This document shows, one piece after another, positions 62,368 through 64,000 of a stretch of DNA of 64,000 nucleotides; position 1 is the first letter of the stretch, and every line of letters starts with the position of its first letter. The stretch comes from Haloactinospora alba. Lineage in GTDB: Bacteria; Actinomycetota; Actinomycetes; Streptosporangiales; Streptosporangiaceae. The notes under the pieces are model-generated. The model was given only the letters and a program-made list of their open reading frames with translations. It was not told where the DNA came from and did no database searches. Position numbers and translations under genes: made by a program. Where the stretch lies: contig NZ_VFQC01000001.1 in the NCBI RefSeq assembly GCF_006717075.1, positions 2,279,501 to 2,343,500 of the forward strand, in the 5' to 3' direction.

Positions 62368-62937
62368 TCAGGAATCGTCGCCTCGGCTTTCCGCGGTGTC
62401 CTTGGCGGATTTGTCCGGAACGAAGGCGAGGCTGAGGAGGTGGCGGTTACGGCCGTCGCCCGGGGTAGAGCGGGTGCGGCGGGCGATGGCAGCTTCGATG
62501 TCGTCGACCAGTGCGGCGAACTCGTCGTCGGTCACCCATACCGCGCCCTGTCGGTAGAGGACGTTCTCGCGGGAGGGTTCGGCGTCGTCGCGCGAGAGGT
62601 AGCGCTCGAAGTCGGCCAGGAAGGCCCCGGCGAAGGCGGCGATGGCCCTCCGATGGTCGTCCTCGGTCATGGTGGTGCGGGCGTCGTCGTCGATAAGGCC
62701 CGCGTCCGGGCGAATACGGTAGCTGCGTTCGACCGTGCCGCGGACGGGCCGTTCGGCCGCCACTTCCAGAATCCCGGCTCGGGTGAGGGTGGTGACGTGC
62801 CGGTACATGGTGGCGTGCGGTATGTCGGGCAGGCGTTCGCGTAGTTGTGCGGTGGTCAGTTCGTCGGCGCCTCCCAGGGTCTGCAGGATGCGCAGCCGCA
62901 CGGGATGCAGCAGGAGGTTCGCGGTTGCGTTCGCCAT
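62368..62937 (-). CDS. ArsR-like helix-turn-helix regulator (HTH_20)
   Basis: This 189-residue protein begins with a winged helix of the ArsR/PadR-like type (LLHPVRLRILQTLGGADELTTAQLRERLP, HATMYRHVTTLTRAGILEV), followed by a helical domain with FLADFERYLS. It has no metal-binding cysteines. It is divergent from the hydrolase at 62998, and a 22-bp inverted repeat lies 7 bp from its start. It probably represses both genes. Confidence 0.85.
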   Translation of the reverse strand: MANATANLLLHPVRLRILQTLGGADELTTAQLRERLPDIPHATMYRHVTTLTRAGILEVAAERPVRGTVERSYRIRPDAGLIDDDARTTMTEDDHRRAIAAFAGAFLADFERYLSRDDAEPSRENVLYRQGAVWVTDDEFAALVDDIEAAIARRTRSTPGDGRNRHLLSLAFVPDKSAKDTAESRGDDS

Positions 62938-62943
62938 GACTTT

Positions 62944-62965
62944 ATATTCTCATATTCGAGAATAT
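62944..62965. promoter_or_regulatory. 22-bp inverted repeat operator
   Basis: ATATTCTC (62944-62951), a 6-bp spacer and GAGAATAT (62958-62965) form a perfect dyad in the AT-rich gap between the HTH gene and the hydrolase gene. Confidence 0.65.
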
Positions 62966-62997
62966 TCTCGTAATTGATACCGATGAGAGGCGAAGTC

Positions 62998-63945
62998 GTG
63001 CCCGATACCGACATGACGGTCACCACGGACGACGGGACCCGCCTGGCCGGCACCCTGACCCTGCCGCCCAGCGCCGGCCCGCACCCCGCAGTCCTGCTCT
63101 TGCACGGCTCGGGACCCATGGATCGGGACGGTAACTCCCCCAAACTCGCGATGAACCTCGGCCGTCCAATGGCGGCGGCCCTAGCGGAGCAAGGCATCGC
63201 CACGCTGCGTTACGACCGGCGCGGGGCCGGCGCCACCCCGGGCCAATGGCAGACCGCTGGGGTCGCCGACAACCGCCGCGACGCTGCCAGCGCCCTGCGC
63301 GCCCTGGCCGAGCACCCCGCTGTCCGTGCCGACGCCGTCGGCGCCATCGGCCACAGCGAAGGCGCCCTGCACGCCATGTCCCTCGGCGCACACGACGATG
63401 CGCGGGCGGTGGTGTTACTGGCCGGATACGCCCGCTTGGGTGAAGACGCCTTCCGCCGGCAGTCCCGCGCGATCGTGCAGAGTCTGCCCGGCCCCATCCG
63501 CCTCCTGCGGCGGCCTCTGTGGGCGCTGTTCGACCGGACCCTCGCCCGCATCAAGAAGACCCGTACGGACGTGGCACGCATCGCGGGACTCCCGGTCAAC
63601 GCCCGCTGGATGCGCGAAATGCTCGCCCACGACACCCGGGACGACCTCGCCGCCATCGAAGCCCCTGTCCTGGCCGTCACGGGCGCCAAGGACATTCAGG
63701 TCGATCCCGCTGATCTGGACGAAATCCAGCGGTTAGTACCGGGCGGGGCCGAGACCCATCGCACCCCCACCCTCACCCACGTGCTGCGCCATGACCACGG
63801 GCACCACAGCCTGCGCTCCTACCGCCGCCTCCTGCGCGAGCCCGTTTCCTCCGAACTTCTGACGCTCGTCGCTACCTGGATCTCCTCTCGATTGGACGCG
63901 TCCCCCGGGGAGACGACCGCCGCAGCGGAACCGACCCACTCCTGA
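62998..63945 (+). CDS. Alpha/beta hydrolase (serine aminopeptidase-like)
   Basis: This 315-residue protein has VTTDDGTRLAGTLTLP at its start, LLLHGSGPMDRDGNSPKLAM (oxyanion hole), LRYDRRGAGAT, the nucleophile Ser in IGHSEGALHA, an Asp in VTGAKDIQVDPADL and a His in RHDHGHHSLRSY. It fits the hydrolase_4/dienelactone-hydrolase-like group. Start choice is open: GTG 62998 has GAGAGG upstream; ATG 62983 and ATG 63013 are alternatives. It is probably controlled by the divergent HTH regulator. The substrate is unknown. Confidence 0.85.
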   Translation: MPDTDMTVTTDDGTRLAGTLTLPPSAGPHPAVLLLHGSGPMDRDGNSPKLAMNLGRPMAAALAEQGIATLRYDRRGAGATPGQWQTAGVADNRRDAASALRALAEHPAVRADAVGAIGHSEGALHAMSLGAHDDARAVVLLAGYARLGEDAFRRQSRAIVQSLPGPIRLLRRPLWALFDRTLARIKKTRTDVARIAGLPVNARWMREMLAHDTRDDLAAIEAPVLAVTGAKDIQVDPADLDEIQRLVPGGAETHRTPTLTHVLRHDHGHHSLRSYRRLLREPVSSELLTLVATWISSRLDASPGETTAAAEPTHS

Positions 63946-64000
63946 CCCCCTGTGCGTGTCGGCCCGGGGATGTAGGACTTCTCGCTGATTACCGGTACGC
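63946..64000. other. End of window, no feature seen
   Basis: The last 55 bp follow the hydrolase stop and contain nothing I can call. Confidence 0.3.

Noticed and set aside
1-64000. CRISPR arrays, rRNA genes, plasmid replication genes
   Set aside because: I looked for regularly spaced short repeats, 16S/23S signatures and Rep or FtsK/Tra-type motifs and saw none. The tRNA-Val element therefore appears to have lost replication and transfer genes.

Overview
The window is high-GC DNA with GC-rich third codon positions, GTG and TTG starts, actinobacterial regulator families (IclR, FadR-type GntR, TetR, CGNR, DUF664) and a DUF2637 relic typical of actinomycete integrative elements. It is from an actinomycete; Nocardiopsis or a relative is my guess and is not proven. 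I see no rRNA, CRISPR array or replication origin.

Layout. (1) 1-1586: gluconate uptake and phosphorylation (gntP end, gntR, gntK). (2) 1607-14223: a large methyl-group and one-carbon catabolism locus. A minus-strand operon (dimethylglycine dehydrogenase-like protein, then soxB, soxD, soxA, soxG and an IclR regulator) faces purU. Beyond a 38-bp palindrome lie a DmdA/GcvT-like THF methyltransferase and, divergently, metV plus metF. Together these can strip N-methyl groups (betaine, dimethylglycine, sarcosine level) and a methyl group from a DmdA-type substrate onto THF, interconvert methyl- and methylene-THF, and release formate. GCAAC boxes recur in both divergent control regions. (3) 14257-18040: a TetR-controlled drug exporter and a MoeA-like protein. 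(4) 18226-18497: tRNA-Gly, tRNA-Cys and tRNA-Val.

(5) 18448-30583: an integrated element bounded by perfect 50-bp repeats of the tRNA-Val 3' end. It has an integrase, an excisionase, a truncated DNA methyltransferase, inverted IS3-family copies, IS110, IS481-like and IS5-like remains, a pair of CNNM/CorC-like membrane proteins, a beheaded lower-GC ABC exporter and a DUF2637 fragment. A decayed second integrase lies directly beyond the right repeat, so two elements were stacked at this tRNA. (6) 31370-34860: a serine hydrolase, an MFS exporter and an NRPS relic. (7) 35188-39911: a probable TetR regulon (old-yellow-enzyme homologue, aldehyde dehydrogenase, acetoacetate-decarboxylase-like protein) with the same operator at both outward promoters. 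(8) 39990-49290: recombinase and regulator relics, an NmrA-like reductase, a winged-helix protein, a CGNR regulator, a DUF664 protein with a PatB-type C-S lyase, and a SulP transporter, separated by decayed insertion sequences.

(9) 49825-58440: a rifamycin phosphotransferase, then a protein joining a complete guanine deaminase to about 300 residues of propeller-like repeats, a frameshifted LRR gene and a YwqG-family gene, again among IS debris. (10) 58650-63945: IS ends, an MFS exporter clipped by an IS end, an alpha/beta hydrolase with a divergent LysR regulator, and an HTH regulator divergent from a second hydrolase.

The most distinctive points are the DmdA-like/MetV/MetF/PurU/Sox assembly, the guanine deaminase-propeller fusion, the stacked tRNA-Val elements and the shared TetR operator. 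All functions are inferred from sequence; no database search was run.
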